From Bipolaris cookei (Eukaryota > Ascomycota > Dothideomycetes > Pleosporales > Pleosporaceae): a stretch of 64,000 bases of DNA. Shown here in pieces: positions 23,366-33,860 of the stretch. Position numbers and translations under genes: made by a program. The stretch is from the NCBI GenBank assembly GCA_002286855.1, contig NRSV01000047.1:186938-250937 (forward strand). Direction: 5' to 3'. Within the stretch, counting starts at the first letter, position 1, and every line of letters starts with the position of its first letter. The notes beneath the pieces are model-generated. The model had not been told where the DNA came from. It worked only from the letters and a program-made list of their open reading frames with translations, and searched no databases.

Positions 23366-25281
23366 ATGTCTTCTGACTATGCAAAGAGCGACACAGCACC
23401 GGTGAAGAAAGGCAACGTACCTGCACTGTGGTCTGCGAAATATATCCCCCATAGTGCGGAGTTTCCAGATCCATATGAATTGATTGGGGACGCATACGAG
23501 CCAAAATCGATAGTAGCGGATGAGTGGGAAATTCATGACCCGTAAGTTGAAAACCATGCTGTAATATCGAGTCGGATGTTAAATCCTCGCAGGAGAAGCG
23601 AAAGGCTGCCATACTTGGCTCATATCAAGTCGTTGTCAACATCATGGAAGACGCTCCGCCACTTGGCCGATTGGATGCAGGTCGGTACAACGCCACTACG
23701 GTGGAACGAAATCAAGGAGACCCCTGGAGAGCGCGAACGGCGTGCAAACAAGACAAACATCACGTTTGTCGAGTACAGGCCCGCCTTCAAACCAAAATCA
23801 AGCCCTATCAAGACACCTTCGGCACTTCGTGAAACTCTTGAGTCTTTATCACATGAGCCCTTGAAGGAGCCTCCTCTTCGGTTGTTCGTCGTAGAAGACC
23901 TTTCTCAACAAGTCATAGAACTCCTGGGACAACGATTTGATATTGATCCGCTGTTTTTCCGTGAACAGATTGCCGACTATGTATGGTACAATACCCGAGA
24001 CCCATGGGCAGCACCGCCTGCCCTTGTTTCTAGCATGAAGCACCGCCAATGGTTTAGAATGCGAAACATGCGGTTACGATATCACAGGACAATGGAAGAT
24101 TTTCAAGAGTCAAGACTAGAGGCTAACACTTGGAATGTGCTCCGCCGTCCCGACAACGATGAGAATCACTGGCATTATCTGGACGAAGAAGGCGCCGTGG
24201 TGTCCATCATGCGTACGCGCACTAGCATGTGGATTGGTAAAGACAAGAAGTGTGGATATGGAACAGTTGGTATCGTGTTACTCGATCCAACAGTCAGTCA
24301 AGGGCGGCCACTTTGTAAGCATTTCTTTTCGCCATGTCTCAGCAAGTCTGGTACACACAGCTGTTGCAAGTCCAACTAACCTCACCAGGGTATGACCGTA
24401 GTAACTGGCTACCAACCCCAAAGATGGAAACAGAAGTCTATCCATCGATAAAATCATCCGTCTCATGGTTCGAAGACATTGTGCAAATGACAACCGCCTT
24501 CCCATGGTTCGAACGATCAGAAGGCCACGAAATCAATGCGCAAGTCCTCGCCAAACCAACCATCTACACCATCTGTGCAGAATGGCTCGTCGTATGCGAC
24601 TACGTGAAAACGCGACTGAGTCAGATAGAATGGGAGCTAGAAAAGCCGCACCTTTTCCGATCCAAAGGCGACGCCATTGACGACTCGTTGAACCGTCTGC
24701 ATACATGGCGACGCCATATACCAGTCTTCCGAGACATGGTAGCAGAGACACTGGAGCACGCGCTTCCAGCTGCAGCACGATTGACGACACCATCGCCCCG
24801 GCCCGTTACTGCCCCATCCTCACCTATTTCTTACACGGCTCGGTCGGTCATACCGGACAACATTGTCATTAATTTCGACAACATTGACGGCTTCGAGGAT
24901 ATCGTGCCTGATTTCCGGCGTGTACTTGCTGCAGTTAATGAACTTCAGGAACGAGTAGATCGTCTCACGAGCATCGTCACATCTGAGATTTCCATCGAAG
25001 ACTCGCGGCGCGGACTCAAGGAGAGTCACGATATGGCGCGCATCACTTGGCTGGCGACGGTGTTCATCCCACTGACATTCGTCGCGGGCTTGTACAGCAT
25101 GAATGAGAGTGTTTCGGCGCTGAAGGCAACATACGGATGGTACTTTCTAACTGCTATCCCATTCACACTGTTTGTTATGGCGATTGGTTGGGCAGTTGGC
25201 GGTGGGAGTTTGAGACCGTGGAAGAAAGCCAACACGACAGAGAGGGGGGCGGCTGTTGTAAAAGATAAGAAGATGAATTGA
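23366..25281 (+). CDS. CorA-like metal transporter domain protein
   Basis: Three exons (23366-23541, 23593-24314, 24389-25281) give 596 residues. The first 500 residues are soluble, with an N-terminal region typical of fungal CorA-like proteins (RLPYLAHIKSLSTSWKTL, FFREQIADYVWY). A helical stretch DFRRVLAAVNELQERVDRLTS leads to MARITWLATVFIPLTFVAGLYSMNES (read in two parts) and a second membrane helix FLTAIPFTLFVMAIGWAV near the end. The two terminal helices and the loop match CorA/Alr Mg2+ channels, but the signature GMN is SMN here. Function as a true Mg2+ channel is therefore uncertain. Confidence 0.82.
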
Positions 25282-25612
25282 TGTAAATGGGAGCGCATCA
25301 TGCAAGAAGACAGAGTGTACGTGATTGTAGCTAATGAGCGACAGGCAAGAAAGCAGCGAGGACGGACAACACCAGTCGACAGCTGTAGCCGGCTAGCAAC
25401 ATCTAACATTATAATTACAGCCTGTAAGCAGCGCTGAAGAAGGGCGCAGGTTTGCCCGCCGCTGCGGCTGCTGGCTGCTCTGGCTGCTAGCTGAGCTATA
25501 GAAATTCCCGGCATCTTGGTATGGCTTTGCTGAATGAGCAGAGGTTGTTAGAGCCAATTAGATTGCATTTCTTCTCGCACAAAACACCACTTGACCCCAT
25601 CTTGAGTTGCAA
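25282..25612. other. Convergent 3' region
   Basis: No gene seen; a short (CTG/CTGG)n-like tract occurs near 25460-25490. Confidence 0.5.
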
Positions 25613-27351
25613 TCAGAGCGTAAACCTGAAGCTCGGGTGCCAATTTCCAAGTCTGTCGGCATCGCTTTGCAGTATCCTGCCATCCCTCTCACCATTTCTT
25701 CGCTTTTTGGTCTCCCAGCTAAGATACAGGCACTGCATAGCCGCTAGGATGATTGTAATCACCAGCACCCCGAAACTAACCGAATCTCCTAGAATGTATC
25801 TCGAAGCGTCGCGCTGTAAATATATGAACGTTCTGATGAATGCCAAGCAGTTCGCAATGGAGATGATGAGCCCAATGCTAATAGCTCGCACATAGTGTGG
25901 AGTGAGGCTATTAGACGCCCAGTCCTTATCATTAATTAGCTGCAGTACGGTTAATGGAACGAGCAGGAAGCTTACCATGAGCATAGGTGAGTCCTGGAAG
26001 ACACCAATAGCAACCAAAAAGGACCCAGCATACCGCACTGCGTTGGTCTTTGCCACGATCAACATTACATACCCACATGTACCCAGAACACAACCTCCGA
26101 TGATGAAGTACCCCCTGTTCTTGAGTCGGTCAGAGGAATAAGCTGTGCCAAAATCTGTGAGAAAAGCAGCCATGTTTGGAGGTACGGTAAAGAGCTGTTC
26201 CGTTGTACTTTGATATCTTATTCCCGCTATAATGCTCGGGAGGAACAAAGAGAAACTCTGGGAGTATATCAGTATCGCCCAAATCTTCATCAAGTGAAGA
26301 CTGGTGATATTATTGCATGATACTTACGTATAAGGGTGTTAGAAGAAAGAACCAGATGAAGGCCGAGAAGTATGTTTGGGGAGCCAAGAGCGCCATCTTG
26401 ATCCAGTACCAACTGAACTTCTTATCATCCACATAGACATTGGTAAATCCACCTGCATCAATACGCATACGACGCAGTGGCCATTCTTTCTCTTCATCCG
26501 TGAGAAAGTGCGCTGCAACAGGGGTATCCGACATGAAGAAGAAGCATACAATTCCAAAGACGACTGTTGCCGCGCCCTCAACCATCCAACTCGTCAGCAC
26601 TCCCTAATCCAGTTCTGCTCGGTACATGAAAGAAAAATTGGCAATCTCACTAAAGAATATCCACGGCCACCTCTCATACCCACCCACCCATATCCTCGCC
26701 AACCCACTCGCCAGCAACCCCCCCAAACGCCCCCGACGAAGGCGCAGCGCAATAAAACAACCCACTTCTCACCAACATCTCCCCCCTCCGGTAAAATATA
26801 GCAAGATGAATAATCATGCCCTCCCAGAATACCCCCTCAAACATTCCCAGCAGTAGCCTACACGCCATAAGCCCCGCAAAGTTCTTCACGAACCCCATCA
26901 TCGTGCATACCACCCCCCCACAACGTTATCAGTGCGGGTAATTAGATGCCTGTGCGCAGCCGCTTGACGAGCAGGTTCGACGGCACGTCGACGAGGATGT
27001 AGGGGATGTAGAAGACGAGAAGGGCAATGTTGAAACGCGTACCGCTTGTTATGGACAGCACGTCTGTGAGGCCGGCTATGCGGGCGTTGCTGATGTTGCT
27101 GCGGTCGATGAAGGAGAAGATCCTTATTGGTGGGTAGGTTATGCATGGGGACTGGGGAGGGGGGAACGTGAGAAGGAAGAAGAGATGTCTTGTTTGTACC
27201 ATATTCCGAATAGCCAGGGGGGAATGCGAAGGTCGAATTTATGGTTGAGGCGCTTGTCGAGGGCGGGATCGAAATCTTTGGCTATGGCAGTCGACTTTTC
27301 GATGTGCGTGGTTTTTGCGTCAAGCGGCTTTTCCATGTCAAGTTCATTCAT
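25613..27351 (-). pseudogene. Broken MFS anion permease (Dal5/Tna1 family)
   Basis: Starts MNELDMEKPLDAK at 27351 and ends GNWHPSFRFTL at 25613. The MFS exons keep recognisable family pieces: IFSFIDRSNISNARIAGL, VFYIPYILVDVPSNLLVKRL, FAGLMACRLLLGMFEGVFW, FFMSDTPVAAHFLTDEE, FLTDFGTAYSSDRLKNRGY. Introns are visible (for example 27138-27190 region, and gtaagt after TPLY). Disruptions: an in-frame TAA just after KRLRTGI, and two apparent +1 shifts, each in a run of seven G (minus strand) near 26912 and 26720, where six G restores frame. Homopolymer shifts could be sequencing errors; the TAA could not. Members transport allantoate, nicotinate, pantothenate and similar anions. Confidence 0.7.
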
Positions 27352-27878
27352 GTTTTCTTGTTTGTATACTATAACTCATGGACTTAGCAGTGTAACTGCA
27401 AAACGATAAGAGTGGTGGTGCAAGGCTTGGGACATGACAAAATTCAAAAGTGCGTTGCGACAAAGATATGTTAAATTTACAGCGTCTAAAATTCCAAAAT
27501 CAGTGTATCGAAAAGGAGACAGGGTATTAGTGTATATTCTAGATCCTTTTGACCAATACTGATAGGCTAGTTCCCCTCTATTGTGTCTCCCCACAGTGCG
27601 GGGAAGAAGGATCCAAAGGACCGACAATGATGCGGGGATAAGTAGGTATCCGTCTGAAGACATGCCGAAGAAGACAGTAGTTGGTACTTCGCACCGAATC
27701 TCACATGAACAGGATCTCTTTTTTGTAATGGGGATGTACAGGTAAGACGCCTCCGAAGGGATAGCGTGATGTTGGGGAAAGAGCAAGGTTGGTAAGCGAG
27801 TCAACACAACTGTAGCAAGCTAGTTTGGCTGGTCCAGCTGAGGCCTGTCGGTATTTGTAATGACGCCTAAACCCTATT
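27352..27878. other. Intergenic, no gene seen
   Basis: A 143-codon minus-strand frame covers most of it but has no domain and overlaps the probable promoter of the MFS gene; not called. Confidence 0.45.
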
Positions 27879-29251
27879 TCATTGCGTCATGAACGCCCAA
27901 AAGCCCCTTGCGGCCACAATGCTCGGCAGATCGACAATGCGGTAGAAGACCTCTGCTAGTACTGTAACAAGGGGTGCGCACACCAGGAAGCATAACAGTC
28001 CATTCACACCGTTGGCAGTCCCTGATGCAGCCATGTGTTGGTAGGTTTTGATACCGACGGTATAGATGATGATGGATTGGACCAGGAAGAAGCCTGCGCC
28101 TTGTAAGTAGTTGTCATGTTTTGGCTGTGAAAAGAAGTGCACTTACTGAAGCTCCTCTTGCCGAGGGCGACAAAGAAGCTGCCTGATAGTATGCTACGGG
28201 GCATTTCAAAAGTTTCGATCAAGAGTGTGGATCCCAGGATGATGAGATAGTTGTCGATACGAGCCATGGGCAGGTCAAGATCTACATTCTCGTTGAGCAA
28301 GCCACCTGTGTAGATGCCGGTGTGACTGTAGATTTCGTCATTGCGCAGATCCGTCTTCCATGAAATGAACAAGAATTGCAGAAAGACACCAACGAAGACC
28401 ATAAGTGCGTACAGTGGCCAAAAGGGGACTGTAAACTTGCCCATTTTGAAACCTTGCTGTGAACGCGAGGCGAAGTTCATGTTGAGCACAGCGTCGGCAA
28501 TGAGAAGACCAGTAATGCTATACCAGGCCCAGCTCTGCACCCAAAATCCAGTGGCGATAAAGGCAAGCATGGCCTTGACACGCCAGGACATGCGGGTGTT
28601 GGGTACAATGACCATGGTCATATATACAGTGTAGCTTTGCTGGAAGAGTACAGAGACAATCCAGAGAGTACCAGAAGGAAAGACGTTGTTGGCAGCTTGA
28701 TTGCTGTATTGCTTGTTGATCCAGAAGATTTCGAACATAGAGTTGAAATATACCAAGAAGCTGCGGATGCGCATTGGTACGCCTGTCGAGATGTTCCCGG
28801 TAGACTCCATGAAATCAGAAATGTAATCAGTAGACGAAGTACTGAAGGTGGCTGCTGCGATTGAGTACGCAACAAAGGTTGGAATCCATAGTCTGACGCC
28901 GCGACGAAAGACACTAGATGCGCCCACCTCTCGTGTCTTGTTAGCGAGATAGGGCAGACATATTGTTCGTGCGGAAAGAAAGATGATCCATCCATAAATC
29001 AAGGAGGGATTGCAGAAGATGACCGAAAACGACTTGCGGAGTCCAATCTGGTAGGAAGGTCCGTCGACATTTTTTGAGTCGGGGACGGCTGCTGGAAGGA
29101 AAGTCTGAAAGAAAACAAAGAGAAACGATTGAACCACGAACAGACCTCTGAGCCCAATGAGGTAGTTCTGGTTCATGGCGATGCCAGTCGCATACGGACT
29201 CGACGATGACGTAAACATGGTCAAAGGAGAGGATAGAAGTCCGGACTTCAT
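27879..29251 (-). CDS. Acyltransferase-3-like polytopic membrane protein
   Basis: Two exons (28147-29251, 27879-28099; 47-nt intron) give 441 residues from ATG 29251. About ten hydrophobic segments are spaced through the protein. It starts with IGLRGLFVVQSFLFVFFQTF, in the position of the N-terminal acyltransferase-3 helix, and has GTLWIVSVLFQQSY and WVQSWAWYSITGLLIADAVL, which align by eye with GVLWTIAVQLQGSW and WYAQSWGTYLWLGLLLTDL in the fusion protein at 33.9 kb. It likely transfers an acyl group to a sugar or lipid across a membrane. It is one of three membrane glycan-type genes in 9 kb. Confidence 0.75.
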
Positions 29252-30957
29252 AATGGGGAAAGGGCGTTGATGCTGTATGCAGTGAGCAAAAGACCTAATA
29301 TTAGGAAAAGGACACTTCGAACAGGAGCCAAAAAATGGTGACCGCCCTCGTCTCAAGACGTCACAGCTACTCCAATCAAGGGCCCGCACAGTCTCTGTAA
29401 AACACGTCCTCCCGATAACACGAAACTTGCATGCCCTTAGGTCCCCGGGGGAGACCCGAGATCAACGTCTTGGCCGCCGAGAAAAAACAAAGACTAATGT
29501 AGCTCGGAAGATCCTCCTTTTCTGGCTTATTGCCTCACTCCCTAAGTGCACGCTGCCAGCCTGAAATGGTTAGGTTTAGCTACAGGACGTGTTCCCGCGA
29601 AGAATTCGTAGCATGAGTTATGCATGTCAATGGCTTATTTCATGTAGCGTCTTGGCCTTTGGGAGGTGAAGGAAACTATGGATAAGCGTTATAGCGTTAC
29701 AGCGTTACATACATTTAGTGGATTAAACAAGAACGGCGCAAGAATCGTCCACGCAATCTTTGGTTGTAGCGATTCAGCTACCTGCTAGCTGAAGCATACC
29801 GGAACCTCGGTTCAAGGATACGGCAAGGTTCTCTTTGCATGACTGCTGCGCGGCTGTCTTATCGTTCCTTTGAAATGAGTCGTGACGTCGGTGGAAGACA
29901 CGGCAGATATTCGACAGACTGAGCATCTCGAGTTGAGTGGCACAAAACCACGAGAAAAGCAATTCAATCGCCGGCATTGCCCTGACATATACCAGCGCCT
30001 CCCAGCGCTTCCGAGCGCTTCCGAGCGCCTTTGCACCCCCACTCGACAAGGGTGGTATCAGGGTGACGAGAAGACAGGCAAGGCGATGTGTGCCAAGACG
30101 TTGTTGTTCTGAAGGGACAATAAACAACCTGACTCACGAAGGTGAAGTTGAAAAGTAAGTTCCCAGGGGTGCCTGGATACATTCTACATTTGTTTTGGCG
30201 CCCTGGAGGACGCTGTGTCCGAGCTCGACTTAAGCTTGCGGCCCGTCAATGTCAGCCGCCAGCCACAAACAACACTTGGCGATGTTCATCCCACACGTTG
30301 CACTAATGCGCCCAGAGTGGGAGCCGAGCACATGCTCGGCTGTGCCGATCGACCGCGTGTCGGTCATGTAATCTCCCGAAGATTTTTAAAGTCATTCTTA
30401 TAGCCTTATACTGGCCAGTTACAGGGAAGCGGTCAGGCACAGTGGGGCTGCGATATGTGCCCGTTGCCAATCTTTCACTGAATGGGATGATCTTCATATC
30501 TGAATGAATCTAGTCCACCATCCAAGACTAGCGAAGATTTGCGAAATGGTAATTCCCTGCAACTCCATAGCGCCACGTCTGTTGCTGTCGCCATGCATAT
30601 TCTAGAGTAGTGACATGATATCACAATATGCCGAGTCATATTGGCTGAAATCTCAAACAGCCGACAATCATTCAATCGATGCATCGCGATGTTGAGACCC
30701 AATCGATTGGTTCAGGAGACGCTGTCCGTCTTTGCACCCCGTCAACACAAACAACGAATAGAGAACAAGAAGGGCTGTATAAGGTGGAGAAAAAGTATTT
30801 TTGATATTATGGAAATATGTTTGTGGGCCAATATTGCCCATGTCTCTATTCAAACTGCGTAACTATTTATATCTAAGAAAAGAAAAGAGAGGTCGGGTCC
30901 CTCAGCCCATTGAGGATATGCACATAATCATTAAGGTGGAAGGTCCAGACTGCCAAG
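29252..30957. other. Long intergenic region, no gene seen
   Basis: 1.7 kb upstream of the acyltransferase and downstream of the GT2 gene. Only short frames. A small tandem (GCTTCCGAGC repeated) sits near 30005-30030. Confidence 0.5.
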
Positions 30958-32543
30958 CTACTTCCTGGCTGTTGGGTTCCAAGAGCTGTACTTGACAAGC
31001 TGGCGCGCATGGCCATACAGACCAATAGTTGCACTGAGAACAAGGTAAAATGGGTACAGGACGGAGAAGATAATGATCATCTTCCTTGACACAAACTCAG
31101 ACTTAACCTGGTTGGTGATCCAAAGGGTGGCAATCAAGCAGATAACACTGTAAACGGATGTTAGTGAGGCCAAGGATCTAAGCAATGCATCGGTGACACG
31201 AACCTAATGATGAAAAGCCACTGTGAGATAGGGTACTGGAAATAGATCAGCTTCCACAGCTCCTCCCCGTTGCTCGGGAACTTGACGATAACGAACGATG
31301 CCACAAGACAGGTGTATTGTGTAACGAGATAGTAAGATGACTCGCGGATGAGCAACAGCGATAGCATACCAAATCGGGCTGTGAAACTCCGCTTGGCATG
31401 TTCCTCATGTAATGGATCCTTGACGCCGTTCCAAACCATCTTCATGTGACGCATGCTGGCCTGAGCCCATCCCTGAGCCCATCTGAGCCGCTGTTTCCAA
31501 AAGGCGGCAAATGTCGTAGGGGCCAGCTCATATGAAGTAACATTGAGATCATGAACAGTCTTAGCGCCTTTTGAGAATGCACGCAACGCCGAATCAATAT
31601 CCTCGGTTAACATGCTCTCGTCCATTTTGAGGTCGCGGAGGAGAGATGTGCGCCAATAGCCATTCGATCCGCAGAATAGTCCGAAGCCCCACATTGTCGA
31701 GCGACCAGGGTGCGACACCGCGTAGATCTTGTCAAATTCGACGGATATCATATTGGTCATGAATGAGTCTTCGGAGTTGAATACGATACACCGGCCCTGG
31801 ACAATATCCACGTCCTTCTCTGCCATGAATCGTTCAGCCGCCCACCGGGGTGCGTTGGGGTGGGGGTAGTGGTCGCAATCATAGATCGCAATTAGGTCTG
31901 ATCCCGTATCTAACGTGAAGAAGTAGTTAAGATTGTCGGCCTTGGATGTTGAGCCGGGAACCTTTATAACTCTAGCGTGAGGGAATCGAAGTGGAAGCTC
32001 GGCGAGTTCCGTCTCCAGCGGCTCGATTGGCTTTGGTGTGTTGTAAAGTACATTAATTCGGATTCGATCGCTAGGGTAGGCAATCTCCTTGAGCGCGTAA
32101 TAAGCGCGGTCCATGATGATGTCTTGTTCGTTGGGCAGATAGGCAACGATGAGAAGATCCAAGATGGGTAGTTTGCTGTCTGGCGTAGGAAAGTGCCATT
32201 TCCTGTCTTGGGCTTGAGTAACCACTTCCCTTGCCTCTCGACAGGGCGTGATACTGAAGAAAGCCTCGAGCACCGTGGTACCAGCGATGTAGAAGTTGGT
32301 ACACATGTAGATAAACCAGAAGATGGCTATGAGGCCATCGCTGCAATACATGTACATGCAGACCGAAAAAACATAATAGGAGACGACGAGGCCAAATGGC
32401 GTCCATTCCGATATCCACGAAGATGACTGCCCAATAACTTGGGATGAAGACCAATTACTCTTGGGGGTGGGCTTTTCGCTGATGCAGTTTGTAGGTGAGG
32501 AAACATCTCCTACCTCAATGACGCAATCCTTGTTGTCAGACAT
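30958..32543 (-). CDS. Processive GT2 polysaccharide synthase
   Basis: Membrane glycosyltransferase family 2 (cellulose/chitin/hyaluronan synthase fold), 509 residues from ATG 32543; exons 31204-32543 and 30958-31147 with a 56-nt intron. Two N-terminal membrane segments (about residues 45-95) precede the cytosolic catalytic domain: LLIVAYLPNEQDII, the DxD motif IYDCDHYPHPN near residue 220, STMWGFGLFCGSNGYWR, the catalytic LTEDIDSALRA and the processivity motif QRLRW near 350. Three or four C-terminal membrane helices follow. Size and order match the Cps1/ZtGT2 type of fungal synthases needed for hyphal growth on surfaces. Its polymer product is not inferable from sequence. Confidence 0.9.
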
Positions 32544-33860
32544 CTTGTAACGAGTGAATGATGTGACAGTAACGATCGGAGAAGGAGTCGAATCAAAGAA
32601 AGTGTGACTACTGTAGCAAACCTCAAACGAGTGAAGGGACGGACATAGATGATATATCAGGCTCCAAAGGCCAAGTTTGATGACTGCGGGAAGAAAAGGG
32701 TGTGGCGAACAGCCAACGTCCTGCCAAAAAAGGGACCACTGTGCGTATGGGTTCACCTGAACTGTGCAATGGCGCTCAGGAGAGCTGGTCTCCGCATCAA
32801 CTTACCGCTCGATGTAGGATCGGCAGTGGTATCAGCAATGCCCGACCCTAAGAATGGGATGCAAGTGGGTCGACCGTGGGAGGCTCAAAGGTCCATGCTT
32901 TTCCTTGAGTATTTTTCACATCTTCCAGCAAGGAGAATTTGCCAAGTTGGGCGTCGAACCGGCGTTCCTTGTGCATAGCAGCCAATGGGATGCTTTTTTG
33001 TAGCAATCTCGCCCACGTTTACAACATGCTTCTTGTATGCAGAATAGACAAGTCGAGGGGGGCCAAGAGCCAGGAGGCTAGGCAAAGGAGCATTTCCGTC
33101 GCTCTAGGCTAATTATCGATCTGGTTATGCGGCATATTGGTGCGACGGAGGATGCGGAAGCTGAAAGATCTGTCACTGCTCTAGATAGGTGTAGTTCGGA
33201 CAACACACTCCTACATGAGCAGGGAACAGTCACTAGAGTACAGTAGAGCGTGCATGGCGGACGCTAATTATCCTGGAACAAGGTGGAACACGGCGAGATA
33301 ATGCTGGTGGCGAAGATCACTGATGTGGACGGGGGTGGCCATGACGGGTCGTCAAAGATCATCTCAACAAACGTGGGAGAATGGGGGCAGAGTGGGAGGT
33401 AGGCTCGTGCTAGCGTAGGCGCACGGCCCGCTGTAGTGCACGTCTCCCGGCCTACTACTGACGCCTTGCACAACCCCTCCGCCTCTTGCGACAGCTACTC
33501 AGGCCAATGCGACCACATTTCCCATGATTTCACTATTTGGCTAACCCGCCAAGCAAAGCTTGCAGAGCTTTTTGGCTTGTTGCATGGCGCACGGCTGAAA
33601 GCCCGCTCCGATGATGACTTCAAGGGGCCCGGTCAAGGCTGTGTGGCAGAAAGGGGAACTTTTGCCGCCTTCTGCTATCCACTGAAGCGCCCGCCATGGC
33701 TGCGGCTCCTCCTGGTCCGAAAAGCGTCGTTGCACGTTTGTTCTAAGTTCATTTGATTAGTCCTGGGTGCCTAGCGGCATGACGACAGACAAATACCGCC
33801 TTTTGAATTTGAACACGCGGTTTCGTTCTCCTTCCTTTGTTCAGTCATCCGGTCATCCTC
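32544..33860. other. Divergent promoter region of GT2 and fusion gene
   Basis: 1.3 kb between opposed starts of the GT2 synthase and the GH16-like/acyltransferase gene. Open frames are short and not conserved-looking. The long shared upstream region would suit co-regulation; no specific motif recognised. Confidence 0.45.

Noticed and set aside
22769..23612. Cysteine-rich open frames on both strands (plus 22769-23140; minus 22839-23612) resembling a secreted small protein
   Set aside because: No signal peptide, no intron logic, they overlap each other antisense, and one overlaps the first exon of the CorA-like gene.
27376..27807. 143-codon minus-strand ORF
   Set aside because: No domain, composition unlike neighbours, and it lies in the promoter of the MFS gene.
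32940..32990. GTTCGACG-type B box on the minus strand near 32950
   Set aside because: Flanking bases do not form a cloverleaf.
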